From the NCBI GenBank assembly GCA_031269065.1, contig JAIRWJ010000073.1, forward strand, positions 1 to 16,782: a stretch of DNA of 16,782 bases. The letters run 5' to 3'. The DNA is from Rickettsiales bacterium (GTDB lineage Bacteria; Pseudomonadota; Alphaproteobacteria; Rickettsiales; UBA1997). Within the stretch, counting starts at the first letter, position 1; each line of letters starts with the position of its first letter. The translations under genes and the position numbers were made by a program. The notes beneath the pieces are model-generated. The model did not search any database. It was not told the origin of the DNA and was given only the letters and a program-made list of their open reading frames with translations. Below, piece after piece: positions 1-7,018 of this stretch.

Positions 1-672
1 TATGAACTAGCCGAAGATGTCGATGAACAGGAAATACTCGAGCTGCTGGAGAATCTGAACCGAGACAGGGAAATCAACGGAATATTGGTTCAGTTGCCAT
101 TACCTAGGCATATGGATGAAAAAAAGATCATTCTTGCAATGGACCCTTCAAAGGATGTAGACTGTTTTCATCCGATAAATGTTGGCAGACTATTTAGCAG
201 CAGAAGTAATTCAGAACTGGACATATCTCCATGTACTGCCAGCGGCTGCCTGAGAATGATAAAGTCAGTTTGCCCCGGTCTAGCAGGAAAAAATGCTGTA
301 GTTCTTGGTAGATCCAACATCGTAGGTAAACCTGTGGCCCAGCTACTACTAAACGAAGACTGTTCTATTATTATTGCCCACAGCAAAACCCAGGATCTAC
401 ACAGTCTTACAAGGAATGCGGATATAGTTGTTGTTGCCGTAGGAAAACCTAAATTTCTGAAAAGGACAATGCTGAATGAAGGCGTTCTGTTAATAGATGT
501 GGGAATTAATCGGCTCGAAGATGGAAGCATATGTGGGGACGTCGACTTCGAAGACGTGAAAGACATCTGCAGTTTCATAAGCCCAGTGCCCCGAGGGGTT
601 GGCCCCATGACCGTAGCCTGTCTGATGGAAAATACATATAATGTTTTTCTTAGACAGAACGGACTTTGCTAA
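1..672 (+). CDS. folD: FolD, methylenetetrahydrofolate dehydrogenase/cyclohydrolase (3' part; 5' end outside window)
   Basis: Frame 1 is open from base 1 to the TAA at 670-672, giving the C-terminal ~223 residues of a protein usually 280-300 aa long. FolD is cytosolic. It oxidises 5,10-methylene-THF to methenyl-THF with NADP+ and hydrolyses that to 10-formyl-THF. Visible family blocks in order: ILVQLPLPRH, the DPSKDVDxFHPINVG block, PCTASGC, the Rossmann segment VVLGRSNIVGKPVAQLL, a DVGINR block, and near the end SPVPRGVGPMTVACLMENT. Several normally glycine or proline positions are changed: KDVDC instead of KDVDG, PCTAS instead of PCTPx, PVPRG instead of PVPGG. The frame is intact, so I read this as a diverged functional enzyme rather than a pseudogene. 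It converges with glmM across a 79-bp gap with no clear terminator. Confidence 0.95.
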   Translation, partial: YELAEDVDEQEILELLENLNRDREINGILVQLPLPRHMDEKKIILAMDPSKDVDCFHPINVGRLFSSRSNSELDISPCTASGCLRMIKSVCPGLAGKNAVVLGRSNIVGKPVAQLLLNEDCSIIIAHSKTQDLHSLTRNADIVVVAVGKPKFLKRTMLNEGVLLIDVGINRLEDGSICGDVDFEDVKDICSFISPVPRGVGPMTVACLMENTYNVFLRQNGLC

Positions 673-751
673 CCTAGGATCAACTCAGCTACTCGAAAAT
701 GAATAGTCTGTGAAAGCTTCAGGAGTTCCCGCCAAAAATATGAACAGTCAT

Positions 752-2131
752 TTACAAATGCTCTGATATTTTATTGCTGATACCGTTAAATATGTCATCC
801 AATAGAGAGATGTCCATACATTCAACCATTACCCTTATTAGGGACTCCGTGCCGGATTTTCTGACAAGAATTCTGCCGATGTTCCCCAATTTCATATTTT
901 GCTCGTCCAGGAACAGCTTAACATCATCCAATTCCAGTGGGTTTGGCTGATCTCCGTTAAATTTTATGTTACCTTGGCGCTGAGGAATAGACTTATAGAG
1001 ATTTAGAAGATCGCTAAACTTTATTTCTGGATTCTGTTGCTTTGCCATTTGCAATATAGCGAGGACTTGCAGACCACAGGAAATACCATCTCCGGTGGTA
1101 GAATAATCGCCCATTATTATGTGGCCAGACTGTTCCCCGCCGAGATTCAGGTCGTTTTTTCTCATTTCTTCGGCCACATACCTATCCCCAACCCTTGTCC
1201 TCAGGACATTCAAGCCAAGACTTTTGAGATATAGCTCAAGACCAAGATTGGACATAGAGGTCAGGACAACGGCGTTATTTTTCAATTTTTTCTCGCCTGA
1301 CATGTTTTTGGCCAGAAGAGCAATGATTTTATCTCCATCCACCACGGTACCGTCCTCACTAACTATGATGATTCTGTCTGCATCCCCATCGAAGGCTATA
1401 CCAATGTCGGCGTGTTCCTTTGTAACGGTATTTTGTATGAGATCTATATGCATAGAGCCACAGCCATCGTTTATATTTGTGCCATCTGGTTGGCAGCCTA
1501 GCTTCACAACATCTGCTCCCAGCTCCCAAAAAATTGTCGGAGCAACCTTATAGCTTGCCCCATTAGCACAGTCTAGCACTATTCTCAGGCCGTTGAGATT
1601 TAAATTCCTGGGAAAGCAACTTTTTACATATTCTATATATCTCTGCTGGTATATATAGTTTTCCGATCTCCAAGCTCTCCCTATTTTACTATCCATAGGC
1701 AGGTTTTCCATAAGGAGGGGGTCATCTATTACGGATTCGATCTCCTCTTCAATCTGTTCTGGAAATTTTATCCCACTAGAGTCGAATAGCTTTATTCCAT
1801 TGTCATAGTAAGGATTATGAGAGGCCGAAATCATTATCCCCAGATTACATCGGAGAGACCTTGTCAGCATAGCGATGCCTGGTGTCGGTATAGGACCAAT
1901 AAGGAAAACTTCTCTAACCCCGCCAGCTGTCAGCCCAGCGGTAAGAGCCGACTCTAGCATATAGCAGGACAGTCTAGTGTCCTTTCCTATAACGACACTA
2001 GTCTTTTTGGGGTTCTTCTTTCTCAAAATTTTCGCCACCGCCACTCCCAATTTAAGAGCGAAGTCAGCGGTCATCGGAAATGTATTAGCTCTGGCTCTAA
2101 CTCCATCCGTACCAAAATATTTTTTAGGCAT
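752..2131 (-). CDS. glmM: GlmM, phosphoglucosamine mutase
   Basis: Interconverts glucosamine-6-phosphate and glucosamine-1-phosphate, the step before UDP-GlcNAc in peptidoglycan and LPS synthesis; cytosolic. Counting from the start MPKKYFGTDGVR, the four phosphohexomutase signatures are present: the phosphoserine loop ISASHNP (catalytic Ser about residue 104), the metal-binding DGDADR (248-253), the sugar-specificity loop GEQSGH (332-337) and the phosphate-binding RKSGTES (424-430). The length of 459 aa is normal for the family (about 445-450). The frame is open 9 codons further to a TTG at 2158, but family proteins begin at M-x-(K/R)-x-YFGTDG, so I chose the ATG at 2131. Upstream on the same strand lie ~290 bases of non-coding DNA and then repeat copy 1, so it probably has its own promoter. 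Confidence 0.96.
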   Translation of the reverse strand: MPKKYFGTDGVRARANTFPMTADFALKLGVAVAKILRKKNPKKTSVVIGKDTRLSCYMLESALTAGLTAGGVREVFLIGPIPTPGIAMLTRSLRCNLGIMISASHNPYYDNGIKLFDSSGIKFPEQIEEEIESVIDDPLLMENLPMDSKIGRAWRSENYIYQQRYIEYVKSCFPRNLNLNGLRIVLDCANGASYKVAPTIFWELGADVVKLGCQPDGTNINDGCGSMHIDLIQNTVTKEHADIGIAFDGDADRIIIVSEDGTVVDGDKIIALLAKNMSGEKKLKNNAVVLTSMSNLGLELYLKSLGLNVLRTRVGDRYVAEEMRKNDLNLGGEQSGHIIMGDYSTTGDGISCGLQVLAILQMAKQQNPEIKFSDLLNLYKSIPQRQGNIKFNGDQPNPLELDDVKLFLDEQNMKLGNIGRILVRKSGTESLIRVMVECMDISLLDDIFNGISNKISEHL

Positions 2132-2159
2132 ACCAACGCCACAGCGTACTTTGTTCAAA

Positions 2160-2416
2160 GTTAGATTTATGGATGAGAAAAAGCAAATGATTTCGTTCGG
2201 ATATACAGTCTATGTTTATCATTGCTCCAGGCAAAAACCAGTTTCGAACTCCCAGGAATACGAAATTCCAGGATTGGCTCTATATGGATAAATTTCTAAA
2301 AGATATCCTATTGTAATCAATATGTCCGAGATTCAAGTCCCTTTTGCGATAGCAGCTAAGAGATGTATGAATTTCGCGGAATGGTTGTTCTACTACGATT
2401 CTAAATTTCATCTAAC
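2160..2416. other. Non-coding stretch upstream of glmM
   Basis: About 257 bases between glmM and repeat copy 1 with no convincing gene on either strand. It should hold the minus-strand glmM promoter, but I see no high-quality -35/-10 pair; TTGCCT with TAGACT 16 bases on, roughly 2235-2210, is a weak possibility. A small perfect hairpin, GGAAT-ACGAA-ATTCC, lies at 2255-2269. Short ORFs reading across here and into the repeat are unsupported. Confidence 0.4.
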
Positions 2417-2570
2417 AATAGACCTTCTGCAAATATCATGGCAACTAACAACTGCTTCGTCGCTCCGGCGCTCGCCTACCTACCCACCTATTCTCGAATA
2501 CACCCCACCTCTGCGTTCCGTGGCTTCTGGTAATCATCCAGTTTCTGTGATATTTGCAGTAGGAGATTTA
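2417..2570. repeat. Terminal-inverted-repeat element, copy 1 (degenerate)
   Basis: About 154 bp aligning along its whole length with 5080-5230, roughly four bases in five by eye with a few small indels. Shared blocks include CTGCAAATATCA at the left, CAACTGCTTCGTCGCTCC, ACCTATTCTCGAATACAC, and TAATCATCCAGTTTCTGTG running into ATATTTGCAG at the right. The ends are inverted repeats of each other (2417-2440 against 2545-2570) but carry several mismatches, unlike copy 2. No ORF inside looks like a protein, so it is a non-autonomous, MITE-like or palindromic element. It lies 18 bases beyond the stop codon of the 674-aa minus-strand gene and has the same orientation as copy 2. Confidence 0.85.
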
Positions 2571-2588
2571 ATAGAGTACATTATTTGG

Positions 2589-4613
2589 CTAGATTCTACA
2601 GGAGGTTTCCTGTTCCCAGCCATGTTTCTCAATCTCGCCCACTAGACCCTCAGTATCCAAATCATCATCGCTATGATATTTTTTGTCCAGAATATGAATC
2701 CTCTCACCGGAGTGATTTTTGTTTGTATATATGTGATATTTTTCCGATTTACCTGGATCCGAATAATTTTCCCAACGGGCATCATATGGTATTCTTATGC
2801 TATTTGCATCCTCAATTAACAATTTTTTGGGCATACGAACGGCACAATTTATCTTATTATTTTCATTTTCTATAATTGCAAACAGCTCAATATAAATTTC
2901 CCCCGTCTCAATCTTATTCTGTATGTCCATTTTATTTTTAATACCAAAAAACCCAATCGTTATCAATTCCATATATTTTTCATCTCTGATCAAATTACCC
3001 TTGAGGAAACTAAGAGGAATCAATTTTTTCTGTTTCTGCAAGAGCATCTCCTCATAGCTATCTGCTGATAATACCCTGCTAGTAGCATTTGTTTTATTCA
3101 GAATGTACACAGGCTTGGCTATGATAGTTAGCTTTGAAACTTCAAACTCATCGGGTTCTGGTTCAAAACTGAAATAGAAAAATCTGTTGTAATCTTTCAT
3201 ATTTTTTGGTTCACTGAGTGTCAGGCCCAAATCCAACCCAAGTCGGCCATCTACTTTTTTGGAAAGTATAGAACCAATCTCAACTTGAGCCTTACCTATA
3301 TCATAGGCTTTGATAACCTGATTCCCATGTCTAAAGTTACTATTAACATATATCACGCTTTCGGAAAACCAAAGAAAACATGTGCTACATTTCTGCAGGT
3401 TGTTATTGCTTAACAGTTTGACGTACTCATCTGGTTGTTGTTTGATCTGCTCTAGCCCATCCTCATCGAACTCCAACTCAGTTGGTCTGAGAGAAGAAAA
3501 AATCGTTTTTAATTTTGGCTTTCCGGTTAATGGATCTATCACTGTTTCTCCAGTGCTGGGATCCGTTTCTTCCTCATAATAGTGAGAGATACTATAGTCG
3601 GACAAATAAATAACTTCATCAGAACTGGTGCCCTGGTGGAGATCGACAAAACCCATGGTTACATGGCCCTTTATAGAAATGCTAAACAAACCAAAGTCTT
3701 TGGCATTTTTATTATTTTCCATGTCCTTTTTTGTCATTACTCTAAAACCAAGATCTTTGATAAGTCGTGTTCTTATGTCCTTGTTACTGTTATCAAGATA
3801 TTTTGCGGTGTGATAAAATGGTGTACCAGGACTTTCCCAAAAAATAAAACGCACATTCTCCCAATTGTTATACGTTTTACATATAGGGTACAGGTAATAC
3901 TCAGCAGCTCGTTTCCCATCAATACATTTATCTGTACCAACACAATCAGTGGAGTATATGATATCTTCTATATATTGAGTCGTATAGGTTTGGTTAAAGG
4001 TAACGTTGTCAAAAATTGCATTATTAACAGCAAAATTGGCATTAAGATCAGCATTAACATATATATTGGAATGGGTGGGAAATGCACTGCGCATATCACA
4101 GGTCAAACTTACTCCCTTTCTAGTGTCAGTCATGAAATATGAAGTTGAAGTCATATTGGTACCATTAAATTCCTCCATAAGCACATTTTTGACATTATTT
4201 ACTATGTTATAATAGGTCTTCACCACGATTTCGTTACCCGTACTGATATTGGTATAACGATTACTTAAATAACTAATACTAAAAGATTTGTTACCATTTA
4301 TAAAACTACCCCAACCGCTAAAAGTATAATCTTCTGCCGATGTGCTATATTGATGCATCATATAGAATTCTTTAGAACTGTTGTCATAGCCAATTTTAAC
4401 ATGACTACCAGCGCCGCATATATCGCAATTGAAATTATATGAACTTTTCGGATTATTCACAATACGTTGGATTGCCCTTGCTGTACTCATAGATGCTCCA
4501 GTTCTCCCATGCGAAGAACCCATGGCAATTTCAAATTCATCCCCACAGCTGGACGACTTATAGATATCAACATACGAAAACAACAAAACCAAAATGATGG
4601 GCACCAACAACAT
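2589..4613 (-). CDS. Large secreted or membrane-anchored orphan protein, 674 aa
   Basis: I do not recognise a family. The ATG at 4613 has an excellent ribosome binding site (GGAGGAGG about 3-10 bases upstream), which fixes the start. The first ~15 residues, MLLVPIILVLLFSYV, are strongly hydrophobic and read as a signal peptide or signal anchor, with no canonical lipobox. The rest is soluble, rich in Asn, Ser, Tyr and Thr, with scattered cysteines (about 23, 63, 66, 172, 224, 230, 245, 409, 412), including paired C-x-x-C at 63-66 and 409-412, as expected for an exported, possibly disulfide-bonded or metal-binding protein. A short internal duplication, DPSTGETV then DPLTGKPK, lies near 351-366. 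The gene is visibly more AT-rich than its neighbours and sits between two copies of a repeat, which suggests acquired DNA. Surface or host-interaction roles are only a guess. Confidence 0.85.
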   Translation of the reverse strand: MLLVPIILVLLFSYVDIYKSSSCGDEFEIAMGSSHGRTGASMSTARAIQRIVNNPKSSYNFNCDICGAGSHVKIGYDNSSKEFYMMHQYSTSAEDYTFSGWGSFINGNKSFSISYLSNRYTNISTGNEIVVKTYYNIVNNVKNVLMEEFNGTNMTSTSYFMTDTRKGVSLTCDMRSAFPTHSNIYVNADLNANFAVNNAIFDNVTFNQTYTTQYIEDIIYSTDCVGTDKCIDGKRAAEYYLYPICKTYNNWENVRFIFWESPGTPFYHTAKYLDNSNKDIRTRLIKDLGFRVMTKKDMENNKNAKDFGLFSISIKGHVTMGFVDLHQGTSSDEVIYLSDYSISHYYEEETDPSTGETVIDPLTGKPKLKTIFSSLRPTELEFDEDGLEQIKQQPDEYVKLLSNNNLQKCSTCFLWFSESVIYVNSNFRHGNQVIKAYDIGKAQVEIGSILSKKVDGRLGLDLGLTLSEPKNMKDYNRFFYFSFEPEPDEFEVSKLTIIAKPVYILNKTNATSRVLSADSYEEMLLQKQKKLIPLSFLKGNLIRDEKYMELITIGFFGIKNKMDIQNKIETGEIYIELFAIIENENNKINCAVRMPKKLLIEDANSIRIPYDARWENYSDPGKSEKYHIYTNKNHSGERIHILDKKYHSDDDLDTEGLVGEIEKHGWEQETSCRI

Positions 4614-4665
4614 GCTCCTCCTCCAATATTATTAACTTTACAAAAACAATGACATGCAACCCCCC

Positions 4666-4684
4666 TCGGGTTGAGAAAACCCGA
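4666..4684. other. Perfect 7-bp stem-loop ahead of the 674-aa gene
   Basis: TCGGGTT-GAGAA-AACCCGA: 7-bp stem, 5-nt loop, between the 72-aa ORF and the 674-aa gene. Neither strand has a U-run after it, so it is not an intrinsic terminator. It could be an mRNA processing or stability structure in a leader or intercistronic region. Confidence 0.4.
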
Positions 4685-4705
4685 ATCCCATATCACAGAC
4701 ATAGG

Positions 4706-4721
4706 GTAAGGTTAGCCTTAC
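4706..4721. other. Perfect 6-bp stem with tetraloop at the 3' end of the 72-aa ORF
   Basis: GTAAGG-TTAG-CCTTAC, overlapping the stop codon (4718-4720) of the minus-strand 72-aa ORF. No T-tract follows on the minus strand, so termination is not supported. Together with the 4666-4684 stem it makes the 100-base gap before the 674-aa gene notably structured. Confidence 0.35.
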
Positions 4722-4936
4722 AACAGAAGATCCTTATTTTTAGTTATATTTTTTCTTTTTTTTGGTCCAGCAAGACTTCTATCATTCTCTCCCCTGGAAT
4801 CATCTTTTGACTTCTCAAATCCCTCTTCAGTGATTCCCGCAGTTGTATCCGCGCCCAGCCTTATGGTCTGGTCCACATCTCTAGCCGAACTTAATCCAGC
4901 TATAACTGCAACGACGATGGCCATTTCTGCGATCAT
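4718..4936 (-). CDS. Hypothetical small protein, 72 aa, hydrophobic N-terminus
   Basis: No family recognised. The ATG at 4936 follows an AGAGG-type ribosome binding site (GAGAGGCGAGT then ATG). Residues 2-18 (IAEMAIVVAVIAGLSSA) are hydrophobic and could be a short signal peptide with an Ala-x-Ala-like end. The rest is highly charged and low in complexity (EEGFEKSKDDSRGENDRS, then GPKKRKNITKNKD). It lies upstream of the 674-aa gene on the same strand, with ~104 bases between, so it could be part of the same cassette transcript. It overlaps the 3' end of the 52-aa ORF by 56 bases in another frame; at most one of the two is likely to be real in that overlap. Confidence 0.35.
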   Translation of the reverse strand: MIAEMAIVVAVIAGLSSARDVDQTIRLGADTTAGITEEGFEKSKDDSRGENDRSLAGPKKRKNITKNKDLLL

Positions 4937-5039
4937 ACTCGCCTCTCAACCTAACCAATTTACTTAGACCCGTTATACATACAAATAATTGTATTGTCAA
5001 GTTGCCGTAAAAAGTTGCAGAAATTACTAAGATACGCAT
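4881..5039 (-). CDS. Hypothetical small membrane peptide, 52 aa
   Basis: No family recognised. The ATG at 5039 is preceded by a strong AGGAGGAG about 8 bases upstream, the main argument that it is translated. Residues 1-27 are largely hydrophobic (MRILVISATFYGNLTIQLF and on to VCITG), compatible with one membrane segment or a signal peptide; the tail is basic (RLRGEYDRRNGHRR). The frame is open further upstream into the repeat element to a TTG at 5114, but the internal ATG with its ribosome binding site is the better start. It is the first ORF after the putative repeat-end promoter at 5067-5095. It could equally be a decayed 5' fragment of a longer gene. Confidence 0.3.
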   Translation of the reverse strand: MRILVISATFYGNLTIQLFVCITGLSKLVRLRGEYDRRNGHRRCSYSWIKFG

Positions 5040-5064
5040 ACAACTAACTCCTCCTACCTCTAAT

Positions 5065-5086
5065 AGATAATAGACAGATAATAGAC
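5065..5086. repeat. 11-bp tandem duplication at the repeat boundary
   Basis: AGATAATAGAC occurs twice head to tail (5065-5075 and 5076-5086). The second unit overlaps the outer end of the left terminal inverted repeat of copy 2. It could be a slippage product or a trace of element insertion. Confidence 0.8.
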
Positions 5087-5095
5087 CTCCTGCAA
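5067..5095 (-). promoter_or_regulatory. Putative hybrid promoter formed at the left end of repeat copy 2
   Basis: On the minus strand TTGCAG (5095-5090, inside the terminal repeat) is followed after exactly 17 bases by TATTAT (5072-5067, in the 11-bp duplication outside it). Transcription would start near 5060 and run into the AGGAGGAG/ATG of the 52-aa ORF and on to the 72-aa and 674-aa genes. The arrangement resembles outward hybrid promoters at insertion-element ends. AT-rich DNA produces such pairs by chance, hence modest confidence. Confidence 0.35.
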
Positions 5096-5231
5096 ATATC
5101 ACAGCAACTGGCAACTGCTTCGTCGCTCCCGGCGCTCACCTACTCACCTATTCTCGAATACACGCTGTCCCTGTGCTCCGTGACTCCTAGTAATCATCCA
5201 GTTTCTGTGATATTTGCAGGAGGTCTATTAT
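5078..5231. repeat. Terminal-inverted-repeat element, copy 2 (intact 27-bp TIRs)
   Basis: A 154-bp element whose ends are perfect 27-bp inverted repeats: 5078-5104 (core CTCCTGCAAATATCACAG) against 5205-5231 (core CTGTGATATTTGCAGGAG). The ~100-base centre is GC-richer and closely matches copy 1, including GCTTCGTCGCTCC and ATTCTCGAATACAC. There is no transposase ORF, so it is a MITE-like or palindromic repeat. The right TIR runs into aspS: the stop codon (5228-5230) and one base of the last sense codon lie in it. Read as RNA on the minus strand, the arms would make a 27-bp stem around a structured loop, but no U-run follows, so it is not a standard terminator. Confidence 0.92.
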
Positions 5232-7018
5232 TGGTTTAGCAAATCCTTAGCCTTTTTAGATAGCTCTATGCTAAGCTCCTTGAGTTGTTCCTCATCTACA
5301 GTGGAGGGACTACCCATCATTAGGTCGATCCCTCTGCCATTAGGAGGAAATGCTATTACCTCCCTTAGATTTGGCTCATCTAGAAGAAGCATAACCATTC
5401 TCTCTAGACCAAATGCACAGCCCCCATGGGGGGGAGCACCATATCTGAAGGCGTTGATCATGCCGCTGAATTTCTTATCGACCACAGACCTCGGGTATCC
5501 CACAAGTTCGAAGGATTTGTACATTATTTCGGGTTTATGATTTCTGATAGCTCCGCTACACATCTCATAGCCGTTGCAGACGCAGTCATATTGGCTGCAG
5601 GTTATTGACAGTGGATCATTTGTGTCAAAGTCTTTTAGACCTCTCTGGGGAAGAGAAAAGGGATTGTGTGAGAAATCGAGTTTTCCCGTTTCCTCATTAA
5701 TTTCGTAGAGAGGAAAATCCACTATCCAGCAGAATCTAAATTCCCTGTCATTTATGAGATCAAGCTCCTGGCCAAGCTTTGTTCTGATCTTTCCGGCCAG
5801 CTTGGCCGCCTCGTTTTCTTTGGCACAGACGAAAAATAGGCCATCTCCAATGCCTGTACCTGTTTTTTCTCCTATCTTTCCGATTCTCTCTCTGTCTAGG
5901 AATTTAGCTATGGGGCCCTTTGCACCTCCGGCCTCGTCAAATACTATGTATCCAAGACCTTTTGAACCCTCCTCAAGAGCATAGCCAACTATCCTGTCGA
6001 AAAAACTTCTGGGCCTCGGAGCAACGTTTTTAACCGCCAAAGCTCTGACTATAGCCCCACCTTCGATGGCCTGAGTAAAAATCGAAAAGTTAGAGTTTTT
6101 GAATATGTCGGATAGATCATAGATCAATATCGGGTTTCTGAGATCCGGCTTGTCTGTACCGTATTTCATCATAGAATCTCTGAATGGTATGCGCTCGAAC
6201 GGTGGTTCGGATATGTTCTTGTCTGAAAAATTTCTGAATATGTTGTAGATCACCGGCTCTACCTCGTTGAATACATCCTCCTGCTCCACAAAACTCATTT
6301 CCACATCGAGCTGATAAAATTCCAGTGTACGATCAGCTCTAGAACCCTCATCTCGAAAACATGGAGCCAACTGGAAATACCTGTCAAATCCACCCACCAT
6401 AAGCAACTGCTTGAATTGCTGGGGCGCCTGGGGCAAAGCATAGAATTTACCTGGATGGAGCCTGCTGGGCACCAGAAAATCTCTAGCTCCCTCGGGGGAG
6501 GAGGCCGTCAGTATTGGAGTCTGGAATTCTGGAAAGCCTCTTTTCCACATTTCCTGCCTTATAAAGGCAAAGACCTCGTTTCTGAGAGTGATATTTCTTT
6601 GCATCCGCCTGGTTCGAAGGTCGAGATATCTATACTTAAACCTCAGATCCTCCGGGTAGTGCTGGTCTTCAGCATTAACCTGGAATGGGAGTTGCTCTGC
6701 TCTGCTCTCTAACTCTAAGTTGCTGATGAGAACCTCAATTTCTCCGGTGGTCAGACTAGGATTGATAGTCTCATCAGATCTGGGAACGACCAGACCATCC
6801 ACAAACACAACACTTTCACAACTCAGAGTCGAAACCAGCTCCACCAGATCCACATTTCTTCCCCGATCGATGACACACTGAGTTATACCCTGGCTATCTC
6901 TCAGATCCAGAAAAATAAGGCTTCCATGGTCTCGGATGGTATGCACCCAGCCCCCCAGTCGAACAGTATCATTCAGGAAATTTCTATTAAGCTGCCCACA
7001 GCTGTGCGTTCTCAACAT
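5228..7018 (-). CDS. aspS: AspS, aspartyl-tRNA synthetase (bacterial type)
   Basis: Charges tRNA-Asp with aspartate (class II synthetase; in bacteria lacking AsnRS it may also charge tRNA-Asn for GatCAB conversion). From the ATG at 7018 it is 596 aa, the usual bacterial length. The N-terminal anticodon-binding OB fold starts MLRTHSCGQL and continues LGGWVHTIRDHG. Class II motif 2 is CFRDEGSRADR (about 220-230), with QLDVEMSFV just after it. The bacterial insertion (GAD) domain spans about residues 290-420. Motif 3 is GGCAFGLERM (about 532-541). The frame is open 28 codons upstream to a GTG at 7102, but those codons are the T-box leader, and family proteins start at the MxRTHxCG segment. The Shine-Dalgarno is poor (TTGGGT just before ATG). 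The stop codon lies in the repeat's right TIR. Confidence 0.97.
   Translation of the reverse strand: MLRTHSCGQLNRNFLNDTVRLGGWVHTIRDHGSLIFLDLRDSQGITQCVIDRGRNVDLVELVSTLSCESVVFVDGLVVPRSDETINPSLTTGEIEVLISNLELESRAEQLPFQVNAEDQHYPEDLRFKYRYLDLRTRRMQRNITLRNEVFAFIRQEMWKRGFPEFQTPILTASSPEGARDFLVPSRLHPGKFYALPQAPQQFKQLLMVGGFDRYFQLAPCFRDEGSRADRTLEFYQLDVEMSFVEQEDVFNEVEPVIYNIFRNFSDKNISEPPFERIPFRDSMMKYGTDKPDLRNPILIYDLSDIFKNSNFSIFTQAIEGGAIVRALAVKNVAPRPRSFFDRIVGYALEEGSKGLGYIVFDEAGGAKGPIAKFLDRERIGKIGEKTGTGIGDGLFFVCAKENEAAKLAGKIRTKLGQELDLINDREFRFCWIVDFPLYEINEETGKLDFSHNPFSLPQRGLKDFDTNDPLSITCSQYDCVCNGYEMCSGAIRNHKPEIMYKSFELVGYPRSVVDKKFSGMINAFRYGAPPHGGCAFGLERMVMLLLDEPNLREVIAFPPNGRGIDLMMGSPSTVDEEQLKELSIELSKKAKDLLNQ

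Noticed and set aside
2320..2360. tRNA-like T-arm (GATTCAAGTCCC) upstream of glmM
   Set aside because: The 5' side cannot pair with the CCC side, and no acceptor, D or anticodon arms can be built around it.
4666..4684. Intrinsic terminator at the TCGGGTT hairpin
   Set aside because: No T-tract follows on either strand.
5040..5114. Extension of the 52-aa ORF into the repeat from a TTG at 5114
   Set aside because: The TTG lies in the repeat core; the ATG at 5039 has a strong ribosome binding site.
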